Below are positions 23,501 through 36,586 of a DNA stretch of 64,000 nucleotides, piece after piece. Below the pieces are notes generated by a model. That model searched no databases. It was given only the letters and a program-made list of their open reading frames with translations, and was not told the origin of the DNA. Position numbers and translations under genes: made by a program. The stretch is taken from contig NC_034409.1 in NCBI RefSeq assembly GCF_002078875.1, positions 110,353,980 through 110,417,979 on the forward strand, read 5' to 3'. The DNA is from Numida meleagris (Eukaryota; Chordata; Aves; Galliformes; Numididae). Positions within the stretch are counted from its first letter, which is position 1. Every line of letters begins with the position of its first letter.

Positions 23501-25400
23501 AACATGCTCAGGCCATACAGAACAAGTAGAGCTTTAGGTAGGAGGTAGATCAGTGGCCATGTGAGACATACACTTTTAAAGGATGCCACAGTAATGTCAA
23601 AACCATGGTGGCTGTTAATCAGGAGGTCCCCAAATCACTTTTCACCACAGGGCTCAACACTTACACCTTTGCCTTCTGTACAAGAACAATCCTAATGTTG
23701 GGGAGCAACACAGCTCAGAGACTTGGTGACCTGAGGAGAGAGGAAAAACAGAAAAAGAACTGCAATGCAATAAGAAAAGCACATGTGGCCAAAATACAGT
23801 CAGTGGCACACTCATCCAGGCTCAGCCACAGAAACAAGAAGCGACAGGAGAACCAGTCAACTGCTACCACACAACTGCCTGCATGTCTACATGTCCTAGG
23901 CTGCAGTAGACACGAGATCCCTTGGATAAGCACAGACCTCTTCCCTCTTCCACTGAGGACACAGAGAGCTTGAATTATCCCACATCTGCCATGGCAAGAG
24001 TCTGCAGGGGCAGTTGCCATGGGCCAACAGACCCGATAATTTATTAGCCAGCAGTAAGTTCTTCATAAGTTCAAACTCAGGAAAGGATCTCTTTTGGGAT
24101 AAGATTTGACTTTTTAGCGCACGTTTGCCTATTTCTTCAAGAAACGGGGCCATTGTGCCAGACGCTCAGCCTGGTACTTAGATGCTGTTTACCTCTTTAT
24201 AACACCTCTTTATTGTTATTTATTTTTAAGAATACAGTCAGCATTGCAGTTCCTCCTATTCTATTATAAATTGGCATTTTGTGTTCTTCACCTTCCGACT
24301 GGAGTAATTATTTCAGACTATCCTCAGTGCTATCCCTGTTTTCACTCCAGTTTAAGGACTATTGGTTTGGGGGCTGCTCATTCTGGAATGGGTCTGGTGG
24401 TATCAAATAAATCACTTCCAGATGGGCTGCGAAAACTCTTCCTTCAAAACACAGATATCAATCAGGCTCCAGCCCTTATCTTTTGTATTGCAGCTGCTCT
24501 GCTCGTCTCCCTCATCCCACCAGAAATGTTTAAAACTTAACCAGAGCCAAGAGAGCTTAAATTAGCTTTCAAGGACACAAGCTCTGCATCATATTCACTC
24601 CCATTCCATTTGTTTACATTCTCCAATAATGATAGACCTGTGTTCTCATTCAGTGCTTGCTCAGGATCAGTAAGCACACCTTCTGATGACAGCATGGGTT
24701 TCCCCTCTGTAGCTCCCAAAGGGTCATAATGTGAAGCTGATAACTGGTTTTGGTGCCTTCTAGAATAAAAACTTGCACAGGCAGAGGCCAGGGCACACAT
24801 CAGCCTCTCAGCATATCTCAGCGGGAAGGCAGGTTGGGTGGCACGTAGCATGTGGGAGACTTGGAGAAGTTGATTTAGCGCAAGGCTGCAGCTTCCACGG
24901 TAAGCAGCAGCAGTGTCAGGTCCTTGGGGTATGTTCTGCCAAGGAAAATTCTTCTGTTGACATGATGCTCAGACCTGGTTACTGCATGGGAGTCTTTTGG
25001 AGGATCGTGTAATGTGGCACTCCAGTTGACATCATCTTCCTTCTGCATTTGTCATTTCAGTCCTATGTGGTTTTACACAGAATTAGCAGTATGTGCTAAC
25101 AACTAAAGGATGGCAGTCTGCATGTTGTGCAGAAAGATGACTGAATGTACCACAGTCCCTTCCTGAGCCACAGTTTGGGTGCCTTTCTTTATCTGAAAGT
25201 CAACTGCACATCTTGAATTAACAGAGATAAGCTCCACTGAATGAACATTCCTTTCAGTCAAGGTTTAAGGCCCCATTTCTTGAGGAGATAGACAAATGTG
25301 CATGAAAAAGCCAAGTCTTATCCCAAAGTACATGCTACTCTGGCTGCTAACACATTGTAAAAGAGAGATTTAGCAGACGTGTGTTTTTCACGAACATCAA

Positions 25401-25495
25401 AATGTTGTGTTGTGTTGTGTTTGTTGTGATGTATTTGTCACGTTGTTGTATTTGTATGTGCTGCATTGTGTTTTGTGTTGTGTTGTGATATGTTC
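25401..25495. repeat. Degenerate (TGTTG)n simple repeat
   Basis: Two clusters of TGTTG/TGTTT pentamers (around 25,401-25,430 and 25,470-25,490) within a T/G-only strand-biased tract. Confidence 0.8.
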
Positions 25496-26257
25496 TGTAG
25501 GAGAAGTTCTTTTGAGAATAGAACAGTCTTAATATAAGGCAGATCCTTCTATCTGACTCAGAGTGGTTAGACCAACAACAAAACAGCCCTAAGTAGCAAT
25601 AGTTAGTAGACAAGCAGGGGCGGGTAGCAAAAACAAATGCAAAATACACAGAGCCTTGAAAAACACAAGAAAGCAGGAAGCCTATAAATACTTAGGTAAA
25701 TAAAACAAGCCACTGCCCTCGTTTAATTAGCAATTTTTAATAACAGCGGTTTGTTGACTAGAGTACTGTTTACATAGGGTCCGCATGAAAAAAAAAACAA
25801 TACAATCAGGAAATAGGGTCATTTTAATCCCCCTATTCCCAGGATGGGAAGGAGAGAGCTAAACTTGTCCTTTGTGCCCATCCATAGCCCAGAGATCACC
25901 AGGCTTTGCACTTCCTCTGGGGGCTGGCTGCTGGGGGTTGCACCACCCACACAGCCAGCTGCAGGCTGCAGGGAGGCAGCAGGGACAGAGACTGCAGTCG
26001 GGTATTCATCACCTGTAGCACATGGATGGATTCATAAGAACACAGCCAGCAAAGCTACCACTGCTTCCCCAACACATCTCTTGCTGCTGGCAGCATAGCT
26101 GGATGCAAGCCCAAGGTCACAAATGTAATTTTCAATATTTGAACTCAAAACCTGCTAATTGGAAAGCTATAATGTAGATTTCCATTCGAGCAAGACAAAT
26201 CTGCCTGTGACTTTGGCTGGTTTGGAGGTAGGGGACCAGGACCCACCTCCCAAGTTC

Positions 26258-26470
26258 AAAAATTCCTTCTCAGGAAGAGCGGTGAGGCAGTGGCACAGGC
26301 TGCCCAGGGAGGTGGGGGAGACACCGTCCCTGGAGGTGTTCAAGAGCCGTGTGGATGTGGCACTAAGGGACGTGGGCAGTGGGCATGGTGGGGATGGGCT
26401 GGTGGTTGGACTGGGTGGTCTTAGAAGTCTTTTCCAACATAAATCATTCTGTGGTTCTACAGTGATTCTG
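26258..26470 (+). mobile_element. CR1 3' end
   Basis: Forward CR1 terminus: 'cttctcaggaagagcggtgaggcagtggcacaggctgcccaggg', then 'ttggactgggtggtcttag', 'aatcattctgtggttctac' and a degenerate tail. Close to the copies at 14.9 and 54.7 kb. Confidence 0.95.
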
Positions 26471-27534
26471 CAGTTATTCTCCTTCTATTGTCAAAATAGG
26501 AAACAAGACGGTGCATTTTTTTTTCTATGTGTGTATGTATTTATTTATTTATTTTCACAGAGGTGAGGTCCTCTTTGGAGCTCAGGAAGCTGGGAAATGT
26601 TGCTCTGCACCCCATTTTCTCTTCCCTTAGCCTGGGGCTGAGCCAGACCCAGTGATTACTTAAATGGTCACAACGCAGCATTAGAGGGGTTAAAGTGATG
26701 CTGGGGAGTGAGGTGAGGGGGATAACTCCCAAGTGGCCTTAACAGGTGAACATAAATATCCCGGGAGAGCCGCAATCATGTGGTTATCTGTCTCATCTGT
26801 CCATCTGCCGTGCATGTGTTACTGGTTATACACACAGAACGTCTATCTGCAATATGTATATATATCTGCAAAACGCTTAACAAATCATCCAGAGACCGGA
26901 GGATTACCCTGCTTGCCAGGACGGCTCATACTGCCACTGCCATTACAACTATTCCTCTCCAGCACTCCTAGCCTCCTAGCACGGCACCTTCGTGCTGGCA
27001 TTTACACGCTGTGTGCTCAGCACAAGGTTGGAAAGGAAAATAGGAAGAGATCTTCTTTCCCCACCCCTAGGTTCAGTCAAGATGAAAAATGACCTTTTTT
27101 GTGTTAATAATAACCAACCCCTGATGAGGAGACAATTTACCTGGGAGGCACTGCAGCCCTCAGCAAAACAAAGCACCGAACTCCTGCAGCTCTCCCCGGA
27201 CCTCCCTGCCCCAAGGGAAGAGAAAGGGGAAAAAAGCAACTGCTTCCTTCAAGTGGGGTGTTCCTAAAGGACGACTAAAACCGCGGGGTGCTGCTCTCTG
27301 CCCCCGCCTTACGCCGGGTGCTCAGACAGACGGACAGACGACTGTCTGCTCCGGGGATCGTCGGCCTGAAAGGTGCGAATGGGAAAGTGCCGCATATGTG
27401 CCCGGGGCCGAGATAACATTGTCCTGCGAGCCTTCCCTCTGCATTTCCTGGCGTGAGGTTTGCAAGTGCATTGTGTGGGGCTAATGGCTCCGTTGAAGTG
27501 GTGTTCTGCGGGAGAGGAGGAGAGGGTGTGGGCG

Positions 27535-27584
27535 GAAGGCGGGGGAAGGCAAGAGAAGGCAAGGGAAGGCAAGGGAAGGGCAAG
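27535..27584. repeat. Tandem repeat, 10-bp unit
   Basis: About four and a half copies of 'aaggcaaggg' and close variants. Confidence 0.85.
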
Positions 27585-28017
27585 TTCATTGCCTATCTAT
27601 TACCGAATGAAACTTAGAGGGCTCTAATGAATGATGAGAGGAACCAGGCGTTATGACAAAAGGTTATTAAAGCCTTCTTCTGCACATGGGGCCAAAGATT
27701 TGAGTGCAGTCTTGGATGAAATGGTCCCAAATACAGAATGTTCCCTTCACTCCTGGCTCTGCTCAGACCTGCCCCTGCTGCACTGGGCTCCACGTGCAGC
27801 TGTGACCAGCTGCTGGTGGCTACAGATCAGATGATGAGTTACATGTGCCTCTGACCTGACCCTTACCTGATGTCCCATCTGTAAAACCTAGTCTCTCTCT
27901 GTTTGTGATGGCCCATGAGGGGCCTGCCCAGTTCTATATAATTGCATTAGGAAAGCTGTGGAAGGTCCTGGGCTCCTACCTATGCACTGTCACAGTAAGC
28001 ACCCTGCTTTGAGAGGC

Positions 28018-28090
28018 CTTGCTTGAGCAGGGCTTGGATCAGGTGGACCACAGGTCCCTTCCCACCCAACCATTCTGTGGTTCTGCAGTT
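28018..28090 (+). mobile_element. CR1 tail fragment
   Basis: Only the last 70 bp: 'caggtggaccacaggtcccttcccacccaaccattctgtggttctgca', matching the CR1 terminus '..ggaccagatgacctccagaggtcccttccaacccaaccattctgtgattct'. Confidence 0.8.
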
Positions 28091-29075
28091 GTGGGATGGT
28101 CCCCCTGCACCCAGGAGCAGTCTGCATGGCTGTGCCAGTGGATAGCAAAGTGACCAGGAGCAGAGATTCACGCTGGGCTGCAGATGCCAAAAGCAAGATG
28201 GGGGCTGCTGCTGGGAAGAGGAGCCTGGGGGCCTTTGAAGGCAGCATGATACTGATGTAGGAAGGTACATGAGAGCTGAAGCTGGATCGATAGTGAATTC
28301 GGGCTTTGCTAGTGATTGCTAGATTCTGAAGGATTGCTCTGATAAGAAAGGTGTTCCTGCAAGCAGGAACAGATTGGATTTTTTTCTTCTTTTAAATTAT
28401 TGGGCTTTCCTGGCTTGAATATATATGTCAGTCTCTCTGCGGTATAAATTAGTCTCAGCTGATGATTTAGACCAGAGATGGTCCCTCCGCACATCCTTTT
28501 GTTCCTCACTAACTTGTTTATGGCTGGAGTTATGCTTCCCCCAGGGCCAGGAAGATTGGCTTTCCTATCAGCTTAGCCCTTTTCTGCCCCTCCTGAGGAT
28601 CCCTTCTTGAGGAAAGGCTGCAGAGGAAGTGGTTAGCCAGCTGTGTGCCCATATGGCTGCATTGCTGTGAACACCATCCCCCAGGAACAGTTGCATTAAG
28701 TCCTCTTTGGATTTTATACTCCTGGGGTTTAAAAAAAAAAATCACTGTAGAATGAATAGCTTATCACTTGTGCATTTGATTACTGTATGAAGAAAACAGC
28801 CAGTGCCCAATGGGTATTTTTAGTCACCTCCAAACATGAGATGTCACACACAAGAGTGACTTCTTGATGAAAACACTCCAAAGTGTGTACCTGCCTCAGC
28901 AACAGTAGAAAGCAACAAACCAGGGCAGGTGCACTGCTGCTCGCACCTTGTACTGCCTCGGGAGAAGGTGGGGAAGGGCTGGGGATGCATGAAGGCAACG
29001 CTGCACTTCTCTGCTGCATCCTAATGGAGGACCACAAATTGCTTGGCAAGCAGTGAAATCTCACAGCATAGCCCA

Positions 29076-29149
29076 CTGGGGAAGTTAAGGTTGGACTAGA
29101 TGATCTCCAGAGGTTCCTTCCAACCCCTACGATTCTGTGATTCTGTGAC
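29076..29149 (+). mobile_element. CR1 tail fragment
   Basis: CR1 terminus 'aaggttggactagatgatctccagaggttccttccaacccctacgattctgtgattctgtg' with two octamer-tail units. Confidence 0.93.
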
Positions 29150-31769
29150 ACCTGGGATTGCAGAGATCTGCCCAAAGACCCACATTTCTACTTTTTTTTT
29201 TATTATTATTTACTTTTAGTATTGATAAGACCAAAAATTAAGACAGAGGAAGGAAGTGCAAGATATGCACCAGGATCACCCTGCCACTTGTAGCAAGCTG
29301 TGGCAGATACCCAGCAGCCACAGGGGTCACGTGCTATACACAGAAGCCGGAAAGGGCACAGCTGGTGATCTGCATCCTTGTGATGGCAAGGAGTGTGAAA
29401 AACTGGCTGAAACAGAAATGAAGTCTGGCACTGCCCTATTACTCCTGGTCCAGTGAGGTCTGAATGCTCTAAGCAAAGCTTTCAGGTATTCTTAAAGCCA
29501 TGCTTCCCCAAAGCTGTAGCAGCCCACATAACATTATGCCGCAGGCAAAACCAGCTGTCAGCAGCCTGGGAGGCCCAGCAAAAACCAGCTGTCCGCTGTC
29601 ACAGACGTGCCACCGTTGCTTGGCCCCAAAAGGCTGCTTCTGGCAGCTGGGAGCAGCAGGGCACAGCGATGCCGGGGCTGTGGGAGGGAGTGCAGCCGGG
29701 AGCACAGCGAGCCCAGAATGCAGCCATTTCCTCTCCTCCCACCACACACGGGATTCCTATCTCTGGGAGGAATCAGCATTCTCTTTCTTTTTGACAGACA
29801 GGGTATGGAGGAGTGGCTAGAGCCACAAACATTAATAGAAATTGTCATCGAAGTGGCAGGGGGATGAGGTGGAGGATGAAAGCAGTGTGAGAAGAAGCTT
29901 TGCCTTGGAAATAGGGTCAACAAACCTCTGCCTGCAGCCCAGACCTGTAATCCACCAGCCCCTGCAAACTCAAGGTGATTTGTCCCAAAGTCCCTGCCTC
30001 AGCCTGCAGTATCAAACATGGGTTTTAAGCCCATGGAATGTATCATTCAGTAACAAACTAGGTCATTTTAACTTGTCTTTCACAAGATGCATTTTTCCTT
30101 ACATATAATAAAATAGAAGCTAAACATCCAGAATCTGTGGCTATGGGGTTTTCATGTTCCCTCTCATCAGTTTGGTTAATTGCTCGTTTCATTTACTAGC
30201 TGGGTTTTAACTTTCCTGTGGATCACTTGGCTCTTGAAATTCCATAAGCTCTGAAAGTCAGCAAATTTTGGAAAGTGTTCTCTGGAGGGAAGTCCTGGAA
30301 CTCATACAGCAGGCATAATTTTCATTTGCACAGGTTTAGTGCTCTTGCAGAATAAATAAGCATTCACTGTCCTCCAGGCGTGCCAACGTGCGGTGGGGTG
30401 TGCGGCTGGTCCCGTGCTGTATAGACACCTAAGCATGTTACCTTGCAGGCTCGTGCCTCTGTGCACAGGAATTGTGATCATTACTCAGCAGATGCCTTCC
30501 AGATGAAACCTCGCTCCAGATCGGCTCTGTCTGGCTTTAATACACATAATAGCAAGACAGTGGTATTTGCATCCAAACACTACTTTTGTGTGAGGGGAAT
30601 CATGGGAGACAAAGGAAACTTTTTGATCAACTCCTCCAGCCACTGGGTGCCACTACTGGTTTGTTGGGCTAACGGGATAGCAGCAGTCTTACAACTTTCT
30701 GAGAGTAACGCACAAGTAAACCATTCCAATGGATTGTTAACACATAGGAAGCTCACCTCCATCCTGCTCAATGTGTTTATAAAGCACCTGCCCTGTATGT
30801 CTCTGATTTCCCTCACTCCTCACTCATAGTGACTGTATCTCACTGTCAGAGCATCGTTTAAGTGCTGATGCAAGGGCTGTACATCCAGCTCTTGCAAAGC
30901 CTGGTGGAGCAAAGCACTCAGTCTTACATTTACCTTTAAGGCAGCTGACCAATCCCTTTGCAACCAGTGCAACTGCTCACATGCCAAGTATGTATTTGCT
31001 TTGCTGCCTTACTCATAGTGACTGGAACTGAAGACCTGGTCAGCAATGAAGCCCTCTGAGGTGTCATCTTCACTGCTGGTTTCTTCCCCAAAGTCTTCTT
31101 TTGCAATGTAGACCTATTTCTGTATCCACATACAAGACGCTTGTAGCTATGGCTGTTAGTTCCTAGCAGCTCCTGTACATCCCTTTCACATTAAAAAAAG
31201 GGGTCACAAGAAATCACCATTTAATTAAATAAATGTATCTTGGGTGGATGACCCTTCCCCCAGCTCGCTGCCACCGTGAAAGCCCCACACACACTGCAGC
31301 AGCGAGCGGTGTGCCTCAGCACTGTGGTGTGCCCAGCAGGAGAAATTGCTCCTGAGATCATTTAACCTCCCCAGGGAGATGACAGGAAGGAATTAATCTT
31401 CCGCTGCTAATCCGCCCTGTGCTGCCGGATCAAGAATTGGCAGCGCCGGGGGTGCCTGCGCGGGGGAACCTGCTGTGGCATTTACCATTCGTGCGTGCTC
31501 CCTCCCACCGCCTCCGAGTGTGATTGAGGGAGTGTGGGGCAGTGATTTCAGGAAGCACCCGCAGTGTGCTGGTAAATGGTCTGTGCTGCTGGGGTGGTGC
31601 GGGGTTCCCAGCCCTGCTCCACAGTCCTGTCTATGCTAGCAAGGTGAGTGCTGCGGAAATGCCTTTACCTCAGTCCCATGAGTCAGCCTCATCATTGAGT
31701 TTTTGCTGCTGTTTGTTTGCCATCTCTTTTATATTTATTTCTTCCCTGGAGAGGGAAAATTTCAGTAGG

Positions 31770-32064
31770 GGACAGGCTTTTCAGCAGGGTCTCTTGTGAT
31801 AGGACAAGGGGAAATGGTTTCAAACTAAAAGAGGGGAGATTTAGATTGGATTTAGGAAAGAAGTTTTTTACAATGCGGCTGGTGAGGCACTGGCACAGAT
31901 TGCCCAGAGAGGAGGTGGATGCCCCGTCCCTGGAGATGCTCAAGGTCATGCTGGAGGGGGCTCTGAGCAACCTGATGTAGCTGTAAGTGTCCCTGTTCAT
32001 TGCAGGCAAGTTGGAATAGATAACCTTTAAGGGTCCCTTCCAACTCAAATCTAGATTCTATGAA
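31770..32064 (+). mobile_element. CR1 3' end, older subfamily
   Basis: Forward CR1 with 'gataggacaaggggaaatggtttcaaactaaaag', 'aggcactggcacagattgcccagag', 'ccctggagatgctcaagg' and tail 'ccttccaactcaaatctagattctatg'. This is the type without the 'cccagggaggtggtggagtcacc' wording and is more diverged than its neighbours. Confidence 0.92.
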
Positions 32065-32733
32065 AATGTATTGGCATAACCCTGTGTAATACTGTATCAG
32101 GAGTGGCTCTGCAGCTGTTTTGGAAATGTTTTACTTTTCCTGGTGAGCACAATGGCTTCAATGAACAGTTCAGTGTTTGTGGACCACCCCCTGGAGAAGG
32201 GGATCCAGTTCATGGGAGTGAGATGTGCCCATCCTGGGCAGGAGCAGCACCCCAGGAAAGCAGGCAGTGCTCAGGGGCCTGACGGTTGTGCAGGTGCTCC
32301 TGCAGCAATGACTGGAGCATTGGAGACAGCTCACATCCCAAAGGGCTGCTTTTTATTTCTGGGCTGGGACAAAGGGTTTCTGTGTTCCAAACCAAGCAAA
32401 GGCTCAGATGATACAGACAGAAGGTTCAGCTCAGGTGATGAGTGTATTTCTAGCTCAGCTCTTTTATTAACTTCTTCTGCATTGCAATGTTTCTTTCTTG
32501 TACACTGAGCATTTCCACTCAGAAATAATGCTCAAGTGTGCTCAGGTGACCTGGTTCCGCACTGCGCTTCCAAGCAGCACAGCTGGGTGCACTGCAGGAA
32601 GGCAGAGGAACCTGGTAATGTCTGGGCCAGGCTCACAAGCCAAGCAAACCCTAAGCCTGCCTTAGGTGCCTGTGCCAGCTCATGCTGGCTTGGAGCACTC
32701 TGCTCTGCAAGCAGTGTTGAGCCAGTGCTGTAA

Positions 32734-32908
32734 CCTGGCATTGTGTGTCAGAAGGCCCCAGTGCCCCCAGCACTGCAGCCTGGCACTGTATATCAGTAGG
32801 CCACAGGGCCCAGCTCTGTGGCCTGGCACTGTGTGTCAGTAGGCCCCAATGCCCTCAGCACTGCGGCCTGGCACTGTGTGTCAGTAGGCCGCGGGCCCAG
32901 CACTGCGG
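32734..32908. repeat. Minisatellite, 42-45-bp unit, four copies
   Basis: Units begin 'cctggca' at 32,734, 32,779, 32,822 and 32,867, each containing 'tcagtaggcc' or 'tcagaaggcc' and ending 'cactgcggcctgg'-like; a fifth partial unit begins at 32,909. Spacings are 45, 43, 45 and 42. Confidence 0.92.
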
Positions 32909-35900
32909 CCTGCTCCAGTGCAATATGCTGAACCCACTGCATGAACCATGCCAATGCCATCTGACCAATGTGATTTCACCTATGGAATCGTTCAAGCTGG
33001 TGGTTGTAAAGCACCAGCATATACGGCATTGCCATTTGACAGTCAAGTCAAGCTCCCCATAGAACACAATATGTTTAAAAACAAGAAACCTGGTGCAAAA
33101 CAGAAGTAGAAGCAGCAGAATATGTATTTCATTGTTGCATTGGAAGCTGGTTGCAGCGATAGATGAGAGCTCTTTGAAATCCAAAAACAAGCTGCCTGTA
33201 TTATGCCTGATATTTATTTTAATATTGAAGAACTGTAATTTGGGGACTTTTACCAAAATACACTGTAAGTGGCATCCTGGTGGATGACATTTTGCCCAGA
33301 AGTAACTTTTCTTGCACTCTTCTGATTCCTGTTTGTCACTTCTCCGAGGTTTCCAGCAGGCTCAAAAACAGAAATGATAGAGTAAAACAGAGCTGGCTGT
33401 GTATCCGCAGTGAGAATCATCTCCTCTGGCAACAGAGTGTGATCGGTCCCCAGCCCTAATTACTGCCTTTCTACTCTCTAACAATATGTCTGCACTCATG
33501 TTCCAGGGATACGGGGCTTTCCCTTATAGGGCCTTTGCTGTGTGAATCTTATGCTGAGGAGTCACGCTTTTCTCTCCCCCCCTTAAATCCCTCATAATGC
33601 TGGTAGCACGCTGCCCAAGCCCATCCCCTGCATGCATAGTACAGCACGCGGCCAAGCACTGAGCCCGGGCTGAGGCCCTGCCAGCACTGCTGGGAGAAGC
33701 CGGAGGCAGCGCCGTGCTGAGCACAGGCAGCAGCCAGAGCCCTCTGTGTGCCAGAGCTGGTGCTCACTGTGTTCACTCTGCTTGGCGGCCACTTCTCAGC
33801 AACAGCGAGTGGCTCTGTGTTCACAGCCTGGCCCTCGGGCATTCTGGTGTATTGGGGGTATTCTGCATTGCTAAAAACCCAGAGTTGAAAAGATTCTAGG
33901 AGGATCAATCTCACCTCAGAAAGGAGTATACCGAAACATGACGATGCTTTCAGTATAATTGTTAAATGGCAGCCAGATTGTACCAGGATGCGCTCAGTGG
34001 TGATGAGGCTTTTTCTGCACTTGCATTATGTAAAGGTTAACGGCAGTAGGGCACATTATCTAAGATATAGGGCAGTATGTATATGTAAGGTTAATGATTC
34101 TTCAAATAGAGAGCCCTGAAAAGGGCTATGCAGGTGTAGCCTAAGGAGCCACATAAGCATCAACCAATTATTTTCACATTTCTTCTTTCCCAGTGTAAGC
34201 AGCTGGGTCCCGTATGAGTGTGTCATGACAGATGACAGTGACATGAGCAGACGAACCCCAAGGCGAGCCACTGTCCTGTCAAGGAAAGGGCAAACCCGGG
34301 TCCCCTAAATACGCCCAAGCTCTGTCACTGACAGCAATTTACAGCCGTGGTCAGGCGCCTGGCGTCTGCGTTATCCCCCAAGAAGCAGGTTCTGAAGTAT
34401 TTTTAGACACAATTGCCACCAATGTTTGTCTTCAGTATGAATCTCTGACAAAGGAGAGCCCGATCACCCACGACCTGGTAGAGTTTAACGTTTTTTGAAC
34501 CTGGCATTTAAAATGATGCTGAGCTAAGCCGTGCCTACCTGTTCGTTAAGGCTGAGGTCTGCAGCAGAATTAAGCTGTTGAGAAAGAGTGGAAAAGGTTA
34601 CTCCAATGATTTGTCATAACTGTTTACATTCATTGTGATTTGGCTCAGACCTGCGTTTTATCTGGCTCTGGTCGTGTGGTTCAAAACACTGACGATGGAG
34701 GCAAACACACGGTTTCCTCCTTAAGGTGAGGCCAGAAACATTTTAGCATAAGTATAGTGCAAAAAGATTGCCCAATCCATCACCTCCATCGGGAGCCGTA
34801 TAAACAGGCCAGCCCAGTACGGTGCAGAGAGCATGCAGCCTGCTGCTCATAGGGAGGGCTGGTTCCTGTTCTGGCTCACACCACAAATCTGCACTGCAGC
34901 ACCTCGCGCCTGTGCCTCGCAAGCACAGTACCCAGAGCCTGGCTGCAGTTATAAACCCCCATTGCTCATGTCCCCTTCTCCGTCTGAACACCTTCTCTGC
35001 TCTCAGATGGTGCCTGAACGCTTCGTACTGCTTTGCTAAGGGACATCAGCAAACAGAAAGAGGCAGTCTGGGCTCCAGGACCAACGGGATGTAGCATTAG
35101 CACAGGGCATGGTCTGGGTAATGAGAGGGAAAAAAAGAGCCAGATAAAGAGGTCACATGGAAAGAGAGGTGATATGTGAAGATCTCAGGCTTTGCAAGAT
35201 GCCATGGAAGGAAAAGAGAGATGAAAACACATGAGCCACCCATGCCATCTGCCAATGTTTGCACAGAAATCCCACCAAAACAAAAATATTGTTAAAAATC
35301 CATCAGAGTTGTTCATGGTACATCCCACCATCAGAAACACAGAAAGCCCACGTGGCTCCCAGCCCTCCCACCCAGCACTCCTCCACTACTGCACAGAGTA
35401 GCAGTAAGGATTGACCGTGAACACATAACAAAATCATATTTCCTTGCAATTATTTCCAAATTGCTGCTTTGTTGGCACTTTAATGTCACAGCCATTGGCT
35501 TCACTGTGTTCCACCCCTTTGGTGTGGATGCATAGCAGTGGTTTTGTGCCACTACGCCGTGCCCTGGCTGGGCTCCTGCATGGAACCCTGAGCCAACTGC
35601 ACCCAGCAAAGCTACATCATTCCAAAACAGGCAAACTCATCATGCAGAAGCAATAGAAAATACCTTCAAGTGGACCCTCTACTCCCACTTTTCAGCATTC
35701 TGCAATATTACCGCTCACAGCCTTCATACCTTATCATTTGTATCCATGTTTCACCAGCCAGATTGAAGCTAGGATTTTTTCGTTAAGCGTCTGCTGATGG
35801 GAAGTGCATACACTTTTGTGTATGGCCTTGTAGCTGCGTGCCCCCAGAATGAAGGCTTTCATAACCAGTGGCTATTTCTGAAAATATGCCATAAGATGCA

Positions 35901-36063
35901 ACAGACTCTATCTTCAGAGTACTCACAATGCGGGGAGCACAAACACTGTTTTTCCTCCCTTTGTCGGTATTTGCGATGGGCAGCAGTACCCTGTTATCCC
36001 CGCCTTACATGTGCATGACCTCAGCGATCAGCTGGAGCCGTGTATCAGCAGCACCTGTCCTGT

Positions 36064-36107
36064 GCCCACTGGGAGCTGCCCCATCGCCCACTGGGAGCTG
36101 CCCCATC
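36064..36107. repeat. Tandem duplication, 22-bp unit
   Basis: Two identical head-to-tail copies starting 'gcccactgggagctgcc', at 36,064-36,085 and 36,086-36,107. Confidence 0.9.
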
Positions 36108-36491
36108 GCCGTGCCCTGCTCTGCCCGGCCTTGCTGCACCCACGTTAGGAGCTACCCCACATAAGGGCTGATTTGAATCCCCTGAGAGCCAGCATGGATC
36201 TTCCCAATGGGCGGGCTACAATAAAGCAGCGCAGTGTAACACAGAGTGAAGCAACGCAGCACGAAATGCAATAATAAAACGAAATTGCTCGCATGCTGGG
36301 GGGTTCCCATCCGCCAGGAAAGCTTTCCTCCAACAGGAGGAGCTCTTCGCTTTGCTGAGACGATGCCAAAGGAGTGGCCGCGCTTTCGCTGCGTGCCCCC
36401 TCCCCCCCTCCGCCTCCCGCCCCCGTTTTAGAGGAGAGCGGCAGCTTAATTGATTTGATAACAAAACAAACAGCAGCCGAGGGCTGCCCGC

Positions 36492-36586
36492 GGCACGGCA
36501 CAGTACGGTACGGCACCGCTCGGCTCTCCCCGCGGCCGATGACGCGCCGAGTGGCAGCGCGGTGCCGTACCGTGCCGTGCCGTGCC
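36492..36586. repeat. Inverted repeat, 28-nt arms
   Basis: The left arm (36,492-36,519) and right arm (36,559-36,586) are reverse complements with 2 mismatches, separated by 39 nt. The arms are built from GGCAC/GTGCC pentamers around a GTACGGTAC core. The RNA or single strand would form a very stable hairpin. Confidence 0.9.

Larger units (their letters stand above)
20649..26257. other. Gene-free stretch
   Basis: No gene supported. Holds the MIR-like relic at 21,770-21,920, a CNE-like block at 23,200-23,500 and a TGTTG-rich simple repeat at 25,401-25,495. The rest (20,649-21,769, 21,921-23,199, 23,501-25,400, 25,496-26,257) is unique-looking noncoding DNA. Confidence 0.6.
26471..31769. other. 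Gene-free stretch
   Basis: No gene supported. It contains a small CpG-rich patch (about 27,280-27,480), a 10-bp-unit tandem repeat (27,535-27,584), two CR1 tails (28.0 and 29.1 kb) and a short palindrome (28,353-28,370). A TATTT-type repeat lies near 26,536. The open frame at 30,443-30,829 has no domain signature. Around 31,360-31,440 an AT-leaning block has 'gaattaatcttccgctgctaatccgc', which includes a bicoid-type TAATCC. Confidence 0.55.
32065..36284. other. Gene-free stretch up to the GC boundary
   Basis: No gene supported. Holds a minisatellite (32,734-32,908) and a 22-bp tandem duplication (36,064-36,107). AT-rich blocks around 34,430-34,640 and 35,430-35,530 ('tgcaattatttccaaattgctgctttg') have the look of CNEs. 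The rest is unremarkable. GC and CpG rise abruptly near 36,285. Confidence 0.55.

Noticed and set aside
27280..27480. Small CpG-rich patch as an independent CpG island promoter
   Set aside because: Too short and only moderately CpG-dense; no core promoter element.
30443..30829. 128-codon frame in the left flank
   Set aside because: No recognisable domain, no codon bias, and its translated sequence resembles nothing I know; length alone is not support.
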